From the NCBI RefSeq assembly GCF_000758605.1, contig NZ_CP009282.1:2294001-2358000 (forward strand): a DNA stretch of 64,000 nt, given 5' to 3'. Shown one piece after another: positions 16,863 to 25,398 of the stretch. Both the position numbers and the translations under genes were made by a program. A model generated the notes under the pieces. It was not told where the DNA came from. It saw only the letters and a program-made list of their open reading frames with translations, and made no database searches. Source of the stretch: Paenibacillus sp. FSL R5-0912. GTDB lineage: Bacteria; Bacillota; Bacilli; Paenibacillales; Paenibacillaceae. The first letter of the stretch is position 1, and each line of letters begins with the position of its first letter.

Positions 16863-18407
16863 CTATTGCTGCTTCGCATACCATTCAGAGAACTGCTTCT
16901 GGTATTCGGCGATGTATTTGTCGATACCGGCCGCTTTTAACCGCTCAAGGGCCTTAGGGAAAGCAGAATCATAATCACTGAAACCGCTGCCGATTGGGGC
17001 CAGGTATTCGGTGAATACGCCGTTCAGCTTGGTTTCTTCATTCTTGACCGGAGTATTGTCGAAGTTGAAGCCTGCGCCTTTGGAGATAATTGCTCCGTCA
17101 TCCCATGCTTTGTAATCGGCAATGAAATCATCCGGTACGGTGTTGTCAAAGCGCATGAAGTTTTTGTTCATCAGCAGCCAATCGGGAATCAGTGAATCGG
17201 TATTGATTTTGGTCAGACGGCCGTTAGCATCCAGCGTATAATCGGTGCCTTCAATACCATAGGCGAACAGGTCGTACAGCTCCTGTTTTTTTTGCAGCAG
17301 GTTGAAGAACATGACATAACGCTCAGGGTCCTTGGCTGCGGCAGAGACGAAGAAGGCGGTACTGTAGGTGCCTCTGCTGATTTTTGGACGGCCGGTGCCC
17401 AGGAAATAATTAACCAGCTTGGCTTCAGGCACTGCCTGCGAGATGGTAGCTGCGCCTTCGAACGGACGTGCTGCGGTTCCTGCCCAGAACATTGCTTTGC
17501 CGGAGTTCCAGTCAGACTGCAACTGAGGCACATTCGTTGCGGCGTATTTCGGAATGATCCCTTTCTCGTACCACCCGTGCATCAGACCGGCATAGGTCTT
17601 GAATTCTGGGGATTCGAACCAGCTGATAATCTGATCATCCTTGGCAGACTCATCGAGGGCGATGAAATCATTTTGCCAGTACAGATTCTTGTCGGTGAAG
17701 TCATATTGCAGCATTCTGCGGGCGTCCGTGTTGGCATATCCGATCAGCTCGGGGTGAAGCGCATGGACTTTATCATAGAATTGCTCAAGCTCCGCAAGAG
17801 AGGAGACCTGTGTCATTCCTGCTTCCTCCAGCAGATCCTGCCGGACCAGCACACTGTAAAATTCAGCGGAATTCGGTTTGTTGCCTACAGGTACCGCATA
17901 TTGTTTCTCCTCTAGCTGGAAGGCCCGGAAGGATGCCTCGTCCACTGCCGCACTCAAATCCGCTGCTGCTGCAGAGATATAGGGAGTGAGGTCGGTGTAG
18001 AGTCCTTTGGCGACAGATTTCACCATATAGTTGGCATCCGTATAGGTCGCGAAATCTTCACCGGTCGACAGCATCAGGTCCGTTTTGCCGCCGCCGTATT
18101 CCGTCCAGGGCAGGAACTGAAATTCAACCTCGGCATTGATTTCTTTTTTGATCACATCATAGAACTCCGTCTTGGCCAGCTCCTTCATCCGGTTCGACTC
18201 GTCCCCGTACAGTACGATCTTCAGCTTGGCCGGCGCCAGAGCCGTGCCTTCAGTCCCGCTGCCCGCCGCCGTTGCCGGTGCTGAGCCTCCATTGCTGTTG
18301 CTGTCCGTATTACCAGGGTTAGCGCTTTCATTATTGCCCTGCGAACAGCCGCTTACCAGGAATACAGTTGCCAGGAGCAAACTTAACCAGCCTTTTTTCT
18401 TTGTCAT
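16863..18407 (-). CDS. Extracellular solute-binding lipoprotein of a sugar ABC importer (LplA-like)
   Basis: A 514-residue lipoprotein that captures an oligosaccharide outside the membrane for the two permeases encoded upstream. ATG 18407 is preferred over GTG 18416 because AGGAGG lies nine bases before it. The signal peptide ends in the lipobox LVSGC (C21), followed by an Asn/Ser/Gly linker. The mature part has the family-1 solute-binding fold (LKIVLYGDES; WNSGKAMFWAGTAARPFEGA; FFNLLQKKQELYDLFAYGIEG). Being last in the operon and 134 bases behind the second permease gene is unusual, since the binding-protein gene often comes first. A large hairpin separates them. No ATPase gene is present; a shared MsmX-type ATPase elsewhere is likely. 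Confidence 0.93.
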   Translation of the reverse strand: MTKKKGWLSLLLATVFLVSGCSQGNNESANPGNTDSNSNGGSAPATAAGSGTEGTALAPAKLKIVLYGDESNRMKELAKTEFYDVIKKEINAEVEFQFLPWTEYGGGKTDLMLSTGEDFATYTDANYMVKSVAKGLYTDLTPYISAAAADLSAAVDEASFRAFQLEEKQYAVPVGNKPNSAEFYSVLVRQDLLEEAGMTQVSSLAELEQFYDKVHALHPELIGYANTDARRMLQYDFTDKNLYWQNDFIALDESAKDDQIISWFESPEFKTYAGLMHGWYEKGIIPKYAATNVPQLQSDWNSGKAMFWAGTAARPFEGAATISQAVPEAKLVNYFLGTGRPKISRGTYSTAFFVSAAAKDPERYVMFFNLLQKKQELYDLFAYGIEGTDYTLDANGRLTKINTDSLIPDWLLMNKNFMRFDNTVPDDFIADYKAWDDGAIISKGAGFNFDNTPVKNEETKLNGVFTEYLAPIGSGFSDYDSAFPKALERLKAAGIDKYIAEYQKQFSEWYAKQQ

Positions 18408-18461
18408 GATGAACACCCTCCTGAATTAGAATTAATCTGTGAGGCTTATATTGCCAAGGCG

Positions 18462-18507
18462 GTGCTCCCGTAAGCTTATTGTACAACATGTCGGAGCACG
18501 GGAGCAC
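18462..18507 (-). other. Intercistronic hairpin before the binding-protein gene
   Basis: GTGCTCCCGT (18462-18471) pairs perfectly with ACGGGAGCAC (18498-18507). There is no T-run on the minus strand, so it is more likely an mRNA-processing or stabilising hairpin than a terminator. It could raise expression of the binding protein over the permeases. Confidence 0.45.
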
Positions 18508-18548
18508 ACACCTGATGCAACCAATATTAGGTCAATGTGTCCGGAGGA

Positions 18549-19433
18549 TCAGCCTTTCACCGAACCCACGATAATACCTTTAACGAAGAATCCCTGGAGA
18601 AAAGGATACAAAATAGCGATCGGCAGAACGGTCAGACAGGTCATCGCCATCTTCGCAGTCTCCAGCGGCGGGGCAATAATTGCACCTCCCACCTGTGCGG
18701 CATTGCCGGAGGCCAGGAACTGAATGTTCGCCATCATGTTGTACATCAGGTATTGGATCGTATAGAGATCCTGATTGTTAACCAGCATCAGCGGCAGATA
18801 GAAGTCATTCCAGAACTGGAGCGCATAAAAGAGTGAAATCGTCACCAGTCCGACCCGGCCGAGCGGAATCATAATACTGAAGAAAATCCGCAGATGGCCT
18901 GCCCCGTCGATCTGTGCCGACTCGACAATCTCATGCGGGATGCTGCGGAAGTAGTTGGCCATAAGGAACATCAGGAACACACTTAGCACATAGGGAATGA
19001 ACAGGCCGAGCAGCGTATCGCCAAGGTGATAGTATTTGGTGCTCAGCAGATACCACGGCAGTGTGCCGCCGCTGAACAGCATCGTGAAGTAGGCAAAGAA
19101 GGCGAAAAAGTTCTTCAGCCGGAAATTCCGGACGGAGATGACGTAGGCATAAGCAGTTGTCACCAGTACAGCGGTCAGCGTGCCCAGTACTGTTACGACC
19201 AGCGACATGGAGTAGGCCCGCAGAATCTGCTCTGCTTTGGAGCCAAACAAGAATTGATAGGTTTCGAACGTGAACCCCCGGGGCCAGAAGGAATAGCCCT
19301 CCGCAGCAATTCTCGACTCTGTAGATAGAGAACCGGATACCGCCAGCACGAACGGCACCAGGCAAATGACCGAGAATACCGCAATACAGACATAGAAGAA
19401 AATAACCAGCCCTTTGTTTTCAGTAGTTTGCAT
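18549..19433 (-). CDS. Sugar ABC transporter permease (LplC/YtcP-like)
   Basis: A 294-residue inner-membrane permease with about six transmembrane helices (first at about 8-30, last near 255-280). The cytoplasmic EAA-type loop is IVESAQIDGAGHLRIFFSIM, which docks the ATPase. The C-terminal GFFVKGIIVGSVKG is typical of the LplC/YtcP group. It follows the partner permease by 12 bases. AGGAGACC lies upstream of ATG 19433. The neighbouring glycosidases suggest a plant-oligosaccharide substrate such as rhamnogalacturonan fragments, which is inference. Confidence 0.94.
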   Translation of the reverse strand: MQTTENKGLVIFFYVCIAVFSVICLVPFVLAVSGSLSTESRIAAEGYSFWPRGFTFETYQFLFGSKAEQILRAYSMSLVVTVLGTLTAVLVTTAYAYVISVRNFRLKNFFAFFAYFTMLFSGGTLPWYLLSTKYYHLGDTLLGLFIPYVLSVFLMFLMANYFRSIPHEIVESAQIDGAGHLRIFFSIMIPLGRVGLVTISLFYALQFWNDFYLPLMLVNNQDLYTIQYLMYNMMANIQFLASGNAAQVGGAIIAPPLETAKMAMTCLTVLPIAILYPFLQGFFVKGIIVGSVKG

Positions 19434-19445
19434 CGTATCGGTCTC

Positions 19446-20426
19446 CTAGAATAGTTTGCTGTCTTTGTCATACCAGCCGGCCAGCTTGTTGGCTACCAGC
19501 ACCAGAATGAATCCAAAGACGGATTGATAGAGCGTAATGGCGGAAGCGAAGCCGAATTCACCGGAACGGATGGCCGTGCGGTATACATAGACGTCGATAA
19601 TATCGGTAGTGGGCAGCAGCAGCGGATTAAGGAACGTTACGCCCATGATCATACTCAGATCGCCCTTCAGCATGCCTCCGATTCCGAGCAGTGTCATCAG
19701 GATGATTGAAGGAATCAGCATGGGTATCGTGATTTTGGTGATAATCTGCCAGCGGGAGGCACCGTCGATCCGGGCCGCTTCATAATAGGAGGTGTCCACT
19801 CCCTGTAACACCGCATAGTAGATGATCGCACCGTAGCCGGCACTTTTCCAGATATTCGCCAGCACCAGGATCACTACGAACAGCCACGGGCTAGAATACC
19901 AGTCCATTTGCGACAGGCCAAGCGATTGCAGCAGCTGGTTGAGAATCCCTTTGTCATAGTCGAGCAGGGAGAACAGGATGGCTCCGATAATGATCCAGGA
20001 GATGAAATACGGGAAGAACATGACACTCTGGGTGATTTTGATAAACCACTTGCTGCGCAGCTCATTCAATATAATGGCGATAGCCACCGAGAAAAAAGTG
20101 CCGGTCAGCATGTACAGCGCATTCAGCATAACTGTGTTGCGGGTCGCCCTCAGGGCATCCTCCATACTGGAGAAGAAAAACTCGAAGTTGGAAAAGCCCG
20201 CCCACGGGCTGCCGAAAATCCCGTCGTTAAAGTTGTAGTTTTTGAAGACGAGAATCAGTCCGCTCATCGGCAGGTACGCAAATAAAATCAGAATGATGAT
20301 GCCCGGCAGGGCCAGCAGATACAGCGAGCTGTCCTTCTTTAGGGATTTGCGGAAGCGCCGGGCGCTGACAGTCCGCGTTGCCGGGACAAGCTGTCCCGGG
20401 GTGCCGGGTGTTGCCTCTTGCGTCAT
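19446..20426 (-). CDS. Sugar ABC transporter permease (LplB-like)
   Basis: A 326-residue inner-membrane permease and first gene of the importer operon. A basic, cytoplasmic N-terminal tail (VSARRFRKSLKKDSSLYLL) precedes about six transmembrane helices. The EAA loop is YYEAARIDGASRWQIITKIT. Residues such as VFKNYNF, SPWAGFSNFEFFF and FPYFISWIIIG are characteristic of LplB/YteP permeases. ATG 20426 has AAAGGAG ten bases upstream. A perfect cre site lies 90 bases upstream, so glucose repression by CcpA is expected. Confidence 0.94.
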   Translation of the reverse strand: MTQEATPGTPGQLVPATRTVSARRFRKSLKKDSSLYLLALPGIIILILFAYLPMSGLILVFKNYNFNDGIFGSPWAGFSNFEFFFSSMEDALRATRNTVMLNALYMLTGTFFSVAIAIILNELRSKWFIKITQSVMFFPYFISWIIIGAILFSLLDYDKGILNQLLQSLGLSQMDWYSSPWLFVVILVLANIWKSAGYGAIIYYAVLQGVDTSYYEAARIDGASRWQIITKITIPMLIPSIILMTLLGIGGMLKGDLSMIMGVTFLNPLLLPTTDIIDVYVYRTAIRSGEFGFASAITLYQSVFGFILVLVANKLAGWYDKDSKLF

Positions 20427-20515
20427 ATACAGTCCACTCCTTTATGCTAGCGTTATCATTTCATCCCGTGATTCAGGAGAACGCTTTACAAGGCAAATCA
20501 TAATCCGGCGCAGAA

Positions 20516-20529
20516 TGTAAACGCTATCA
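20516..20529. promoter_or_regulatory. Catabolite-responsive element (cre) for the sugar importer operon
   Basis: TGTAAACGCTATCA matches the CcpA consensus TGWAANCGNTNWCA at every defined position. It is 90 bases upstream of the LplB-like permease start, within the probable promoter region, so CcpA repression during growth on preferred sugars is likely. Confidence 0.75.
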
Positions 20530-20761
20530 TAATAAACGGGAAAAAGTTAAAAAATGCGGAATGAGCGGGCTTAAAAAAACAGAAAAAGCAGAAGTTTTCT
20601 GTATTGGGATGGTTAAATGCCTGATACAAGCGGGGAAATGGCGTTGTGAATGGGAAGGGAGTTTTGGATTTGGGGGACAAGTACAACTTTAGAGCAAAAG
20701 AAGTGAGTTCGTTCAATGCAGCAATTTATGTATTCAGCGTTCCAACTGAAAATTCAGAGAT

Positions 20762-20944
20762 AGTTGTATTCTGTACAATTAAAACCAGCGAAAAGGTAGG
20801 CTTGCATCGTATAACTGTATTCTGTACAACTAAATTTGCTGGAACGAGTGAAAACTATTAACAAGTGCCCGTTTAATTGTACGAAATACAACTAAACGGA
20901 GAATTGGTGGGAAATCAGACGATTTAGTTGTACAAAGTGCAGTT
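20762..20944. repeat. Cluster of four TTGTAC-centred 22-bp repeats
   Basis: Copies lie at 20762-20783 and 20813-20834 (forward) and 20872-20893 and 20923-20944 (reverse). Their consensus is roughly ARTTGTATTYTGTACAAYTAAA. The two forward and two reverse copies face each other, so the cluster can fold as nested hairpins. The spacing is 50-60 bases. Confidence 0.75.
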
Positions 20945-21146
20945 AAGTCTAATGCATACAGGTAGCTGGTTACTTTAAACCACAAACCGCAAACCTTACT
21001 AGGCAATTTGCCAATGTGGTTTTCATTAATTTATTTCTGACGTTATAGTAGAGGCGAAGCTGTGGAGAATGAAATGGTGGATTGAAAAGTTAAATGATAG
21101 ACTTGAGGAAGAAAGCATGGGGCTGGCGCGAAAATCCTGCATAAAA

Positions 21147-21306
21147 GAGACAATTTCATAAACATTTTTCACCAGGAGAATTCCGTATTAACCGCTTTTC
21201 TTGATGATCGCTAGCACTGGAAATAGAGTGATCTCCGAATATTTATTCTTAATAATAACGATTTTGTACGTGTAACTATGCTCGGATTTGAATTATGAAA
21301 TTGTCT
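21147..21306. mobile_element. MITE-like or IS-remnant element with 15-bp inverted ends
   Basis: GAGACAATTTCATAA (21147-21161) and TTATGAAATTGTCTC (21292-21306) are perfect inverted repeats 130 bases apart. The interior has no open frame, as expected for a non-autonomous element or a deleted insertion sequence. Target-site duplication is not clear. Confidence 0.5.
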
Positions 21307-21481
21307 CATATGTACAACATTTAAGTCTTTACAGAGCTGTACCGTGTAAAAGGTAAGAGAGTTAGTTAGGATAAGCCAACAGATTTGGGCAAAATCCACA
21401 ACCGTTCATAGGGAAATAATCCTTTTCCGCATAGAAAAAGATAAATAATTTCAATTGTTTTAATTTGAAGGGAGCAAAATA

Positions 21482-21742
21482 ATGAGAGGTCGTGTGCATA
21501 CAGAGTATCGGCGTTTAGGGTTTTTTGCTGTAGAGACTGAAGACCATGATTTCTCCATAATAGAGGTTCGGAGCGGGCTCCCATCCTTAGGTGACGAACT
21601 GGTTGGCGAGCTTAATTCACTTGGTGAAAAGCAGCTATACAATGATACAACTCTAGAAAAATTGGATTTGTCTATTAAATTTATACATTTAATCCGTGAT
21701 GATGTGAAGAGAGCTATTATAGATGCTGTAAGAGGAAAGTAG
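21482..21742 (+). CDS. Small hypothetical protein (86 aa)
   Basis: An 86-residue acidic protein with no recognised family. GAAGGGAG precedes ATG 21482 by a normal distance, which supports translation. The sequence opens with strands (RLGFFAVETEDHDFSIIEVRSGLP) and ends with a helix (IKFIHLIRDDVKRAIIDAVRGK). It has no membrane segment or cysteines. It is the first of three small genes in an AT-rich stretch that resembles a cassette of orphan or immunity-type genes; that resemblance is only contextual. Confidence 0.6.
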   Translation: MRGRVHTEYRRLGFFAVETEDHDFSIIEVRSGLPSLGDELVGELNSLGEKQLYNDTTLEKLDLSIKFIHLIRDDVKRAIIDAVRGK

Positions 21743-21881
21743 GAAGAAGACTCACATAACTGAAGTGTTTGTAATAGAAAATTTGATCAAGAACACAGCT
21801 TTGGATCTGGCTAAGAATGATTTGGAGTTTGGATAAGAAGAATATGTTGCAAACGGAGAATTTCCAATAGGTGATGAATAT

Positions 21882-22271
21882 ATGAAGAAAAAAACTAGGG
21901 AAATCAAGGTTCAAGATAAAAATTACGTTTATGTGATTAACCAAAAGTACCACCAAGGCGTAAGCGAAATCAATCTTTCTGTATCATTAAAAGGACAGAA
22001 GAATGTGGCATGCTCTTTCCGATTTTGTACATGGGATGACCCAATCTCAGGAAGTCCTCTGCTAGTTGGTGTTCGCTTAAAGAAGACGGACTCGGATGAT
22101 ATTGAAGATTTTAACTTAAATTACCCGGGAGTAGTGAAGCAGTTTATAGTGTATGGTCTGGAAAATGGGTGGAGTGGATCAAACAGAATTGAGTTCAGTG
22201 ATGGGTTAGAAATACTCGAGAATATGGGATATGACGTGTTATGGCTTAAAGCTGGACCTAGACCGCAATAA
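21882..22271 (+). CDS. Small hypothetical protein (129 aa)
   Basis: A 129-residue protein of unknown family. It begins with a basic segment (MKKKTREIKVQDKNYVYVI), then a beta-rich part (INLSVSLKGQKNVACSFRF) and a C-terminal helix-strand unit (FIVYGLENGWSG, then DGLEILENMGYDVLWLKAG). The layout resembles small single-domain cytoplasmic proteins. A GGTGATG lies upstream of ATG 21882 as a modest ribosome binding site. A polymorphic-toxin immunity role is possible from composition and neighbourhood but not shown. Confidence 0.6.
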   Translation: MKKKTREIKVQDKNYVYVINQKYHQGVSEINLSVSLKGQKNVACSFRFCTWDDPISGSPLLVGVRLKKTDSDDIEDFNLNYPGVVKQFIVYGLENGWSGSNRIEFSDGLEILENMGYDVLWLKAGPRPQ

Positions 22272-22389
22272 TTAATGGGTACTCTTATACAGGAGGGCAC
22301 TAGGATCGTCGGATATGCAGAGGTAACACAAATTTTGAATGAACTATTGATAAAATCAGATTGATTCGGTGAGCACTTATCATTAAGAG

Positions 22390-22827
22390 GTGAGGATAAT
22401 TAAAAAATCGAAAATTGAATTTAAAATGCGTCTAAGGGATGGTTATCCGGGACCCATACGTTTTGCGGATTTTATAGTTGACGGACAATCCTTATATGAT
22501 AGTTATGCTAAGCATTATGATTTTGTATCATGCTTAGGGTGGGGCAGTGAGGATTTTCAGCTAAAACACATTTCAAGGTTGATATTATTGAGTCAGCCAG
22601 ATTTCCCCAATGGAAAGAATTCAATATATATATGCCCTGCATGTGCTGATCTGGGGTGTGGGGCGGTATATTCATTTATTGAAATGAATAAAGACATTGT
22701 AACTTGGACTTTCATTGACGGCAGAGAACAGTTAATTAATAACTCAAAAACGTTTCACTTTGATAAAGAAGATTATATTAAACAAATTAATAGTACATAT
22801 GGATTAGGCGGGTTTAAATTCCCTTAG
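22390..22827 (+). CDS. Small conserved hypothetical protein with CPxC...DLGCG motif
   Basis: About 145 residues. The start is unclear: GTG 22390 is used here, but the AGAGGTGAGG around it could instead be the ribosome binding site for a later start. Residues read LLSQPDFPNGKNSIYICPACADLGCGAVYSFIE. The CPAC...LGCGA pattern after a PxxxxGxxxxYxC lead recurs in small bacterial proteins of unknown function and may bind a metal. The C terminus has FHFDKEDYIKQIN. There is no signal peptide or membrane helix. Confidence 0.6.
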   Translation: MRIIKKSKIEFKMRLRDGYPGPIRFADFIVDGQSLYDSYAKHYDFVSCLGWGSEDFQLKHISRLILLSQPDFPNGKNSIYICPACADLGCGAVYSFIEMNKDIVTWTFIDGREQLINNSKTFHFDKEDYIKQINSTYGLGGFKFP

Positions 22828-22873
22828 GGGGAGTAAACCTTATTCATAAGGAGTAAAAAACTTAGCTCAACAA

Positions 22874-22918
22874 ACCAGCGGCATTCCAGGACCTCATCCG
22901 TCCTTGGCTGCCGCTGTT
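22874..22918 (-). terminator. Hairpin downstream of the AraC-type sensor gene
   Basis: CAGCGGCA and TGCCGCTG form the outer stem, with CCAGGAC/GTCCTTGG pairing inside. On the minus strand it is followed by GTTTGTTG, and on the plus strand by TTTCC, so it may serve both sides. Confidence 0.55.
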
Positions 22919-22963
22919 TCCATTTCCCCCTATCCGTCCCTGTCCGTTCCCCTCCAGCCCCCA

Positions 22964-25198
22964 CTACTCCTGCGACTGCAGAATGTGATTCATTCTCCAT
23001 TTGGACGGTGTGACGCCATAACGCTTTTTGAACTGGGTTGTAAAATAAGTGCTGCTGTTATATCCGACCCGGCGGGCAATCTCGCGGATATCGAGCGTAA
23101 GATCCGTGACCAGCAGCAGTTCTGCCTGCTCCAGCCGCAGCTGGTTGACGAAGTCCGGGAAGCTGCTGTCCACCTCTTCGGCAATCAGCCTGCTGAGGTA
23201 GGCAGGGCTGACCGACAGCTTCTCGGCCAGCGCATTAAGCGACAGGGCGGGGTCGTTATAATGCTCCCTAATATAAGCGGCAGCCTCGGCGGCAATGCTG
23301 CGGGTCTGCACCGCACTCATGCTGGCAATCCGTCCCACGGCTGCGCTGCAGCTGTGTTCAATCCACTCGCGCAGCTTGTCATAGCTCTGAATCCGCCACA
23401 CCTGCTGATAATCATCCAGAAAGCCGGAATGGCGGTTGCCCCCGCTGCTCAGATCTGCCGTACGGTTCAGCTCAAAGGCAAGCCTTGATACAGCAACGGT
23501 AGCAGACTCTGCACGGTAGCTGCAGGCTACCGCCAGCAGTCTTTCCACAGCCTGCGGGATGTGGCTGGCCAGCTCCGGCTGTTTTACCGCCTGCAGTACC
23601 GGCTCAAGCGCACTGTCTGGAACCGGGCTGCTGTTCAGATGGACGGTATCGTCGGCGAATATGATATTCTGCTGTGCATGGAATTTAAGATATTGCATGC
23701 AGTCTGCTGCTTCAGCGTATTTGGACTTCAGCAGGCCCAGATCACTTTCCAGCCCGCTGATGCCGAACGCGCAGCGGCCGCCGGACTTAAGGTATATTGC
23801 AGCGAGCTCCTCCCATGTACTGCGGTAATGGGCATAATCCCCGAAGCTTCCGCTATAGAGCTCACTCAGAATAAGGACGGCCGACCCTTGATGGGGGCGG
23901 AAGATTTGAACCTCGGCCAGCTCCGAGAATGCAGTTTGAATCCGGTGAATGACTTCCTGGACAGGTTCCGGGGCATTCCCGGTCTGTCCCGGTTCCAGCA
24001 CGGCCAGTACACAGACACAATAAGCACCTTCCGTTGCGCCGATGCCCATCATCGGGAGGCCGCCGGAAGGGTCTGCCGCACCGCGCGGGGAGAGCAGCCA
24101 GCGCATCAGGGCACTGCCGTCGCTCTCCTTCTTGAGCTGAGCCAGCTTCACACCTATAGATTCCAGCTCCAGATTCACGGTATCCAGGTCACTGCCGGCC
24201 TTCAAGGCTTCTTCATTGCCGGAGATATTAGCGATGCTGCCAAACAGCCTGCCGATCGGTTTATAGATCTGCCGGGAAATCAGGTTGGCAGTTACAGCAG
24301 CAGCCAGTATTAGAGCCAGGCAGAGACCAATCATCAGATTGCGGGCATTTGCAAGCTCACGGATGCTGTCTTTATAGTACATCTCTGATACAAACCACAG
24401 CTTATCCTGCGCGGAATACACATAAGTAATCAGCTGCTTGTCTCCGTTGCCCTTATAGACGAAGGAGCCACTTCCAGAGGTGGAGGCAGCGACCTGCTTC
24501 AGCATCTCCGGATGTAAGGTGCTGCCGGAGAGTGTGCTGTGCATGAGAATTTCGCCATTCTGGTCAATGACGGCATAACGTGTAGTTCCGCCTTCTTTTT
24601 GAGTGAACAAATTGTTCTGGAGCTTGGCGAGATTGACGGTCAGCGCAACTGCGCCGTAATATTCGCTGTCTGCAAAGGCCCGGTCGTTATAGAAGACGGT
24701 CAGCAGGGTGACAGGCGTGCCGTTGTTCTGGGTGGTTTGCCACACAAAGGGAGATTCAATAATACGGCTGCTCCGCATCCTCCGGGCCAGCTCCAGCTTG
24801 GCTTCCGGGCTTAGCGGCATGTTCTCATAGATGACAGAAGGTTCCTTCTCCCCGAAGATATAGGCGTTCTCCAGATACTGGTTAACGACCAGCGCACCGC
24901 GAATCTGGCTTAAGACACTGTAGAGCTGGTCACTCCAGTCCGTCTCTCCGCTCCGCATCAGGGCACTGATGTTCGGGTTGGCATAGAAGTCCATCGTATA
25001 GTTCTGAACAATTTCCTTATAGTTCGTGAATACGGTTTCAGTATTTAGCAGCACATTCTGGTTAGCCTTGTCGACATTATCAATCGATATGTTCCGGTAC
25101 CAGTAGAAGATCACCATAGCCAGTACCAGAATGCAGCAGACAGAGATCAGGGTCAGGCTCATAAAAAAGCGGGTATACAGTTTCTTTCTCTTTCCCAA
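22964..25198 (-). CDS. Membrane-bound AraC family regulator (YesN/Cache-type one-component sensor)
   Basis: A 744-residue sensor-regulator starting at TTG 25198 with AAGGGG nine bases upstream. A first membrane helix (about 10-32) is followed by an extracellular Cache-like domain (about 33-285) and a second helix (about 286-308, IGLCLALILAAAVTANLI). A cytoplasmic linker and a C-terminal AraC domain (about 640-738) complete it; the HTH units are LSLNALAEKLSVSPAYLSRLI and IREIARRVGYNSSTYFTTQF. Such proteins sense extracellular sugars and activate adjacent transport or hydrolase genes. It is divergent from the GH43-GH28 operon, which it likely controls. Confidence 0.93.
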   Translation of the reverse strand: MGKRKKLYTRFFMSLTLISVCCILVLAMVIFYWYRNISIDNVDKANQNVLLNTETVFTNYKEIVQNYTMDFYANPNISALMRSGETDWSDQLYSVLSQIRGALVVNQYLENAYIFGEKEPSVIYENMPLSPEAKLELARRMRSSRIIESPFVWQTTQNNGTPVTLLTVFYNDRAFADSEYYGAVALTVNLAKLQNNLFTQKEGGTTRYAVIDQNGEILMHSTLSGSTLHPEMLKQVAASTSGSGSFVYKGNGDKQLITYVYSAQDKLWFVSEMYYKDSIRELANARNLMIGLCLALILAAAVTANLISRQIYKPIGRLFGSIANISGNEEALKAGSDLDTVNLELESIGVKLAQLKKESDGSALMRWLLSPRGAADPSGGLPMMGIGATEGAYCVCVLAVLEPGQTGNAPEPVQEVIHRIQTAFSELAEVQIFRPHQGSAVLILSELYSGSFGDYAHYRSTWEELAAIYLKSGGRCAFGISGLESDLGLLKSKYAEAADCMQYLKFHAQQNIIFADDTVHLNSSPVPDSALEPVLQAVKQPELASHIPQAVERLLAVACSYRAESATVAVSRLAFELNRTADLSSGGNRHSGFLDDYQQVWRIQSYDKLREWIEHSCSAAVGRIASMSAVQTRSIAAEAAAYIREHYNDPALSLNALAEKLSVSPAYLSRLIAEEVDSSFPDFVNQLRLEQAELLLVTDLTLDIREIARRVGYNSSTYFTTQFKKRYGVTPSKWRMNHILQSQE

Positions 25199-25398
25199 GA
25201 TGATCGCCCCTTTATGTAAATCCTACTACACCTATTCTAGGGGGACAAGCTATTCATTGACAAGATGGGAGATGGAGCCAAATAGCATGAAAGTATAAAA
25301 AACGGGAAAAAGAGCATAGAAAGAGCAAGAAAGTTGAACTTATACGAACTATAATTGGTTATGCTTACATTTCGCTCGTTTGAAGGAGGATTTCTGTA

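Larger units (their letters stand above)
20530..21481. other. Gene-poor AT-rich intergenic stretch
   Basis: No supportable gene. It holds four copies of a 22-base TTGTAC-centred repeat (20762-20944), an AAACCACA...TGTGGTTT hairpin (20977-21022) and a 160-bp inverted-repeat element (21147-21306). A 71-codon frame at 20646 runs across the repeats and lacks a ribosome binding site. Confidence 0.6.

Noticed and set aside
20646..20861. 71-codon frame in the AT-rich gap
   Set aside because: Runs through the TTGTAC repeats, has no ribosome binding site and no similarity to a known family.
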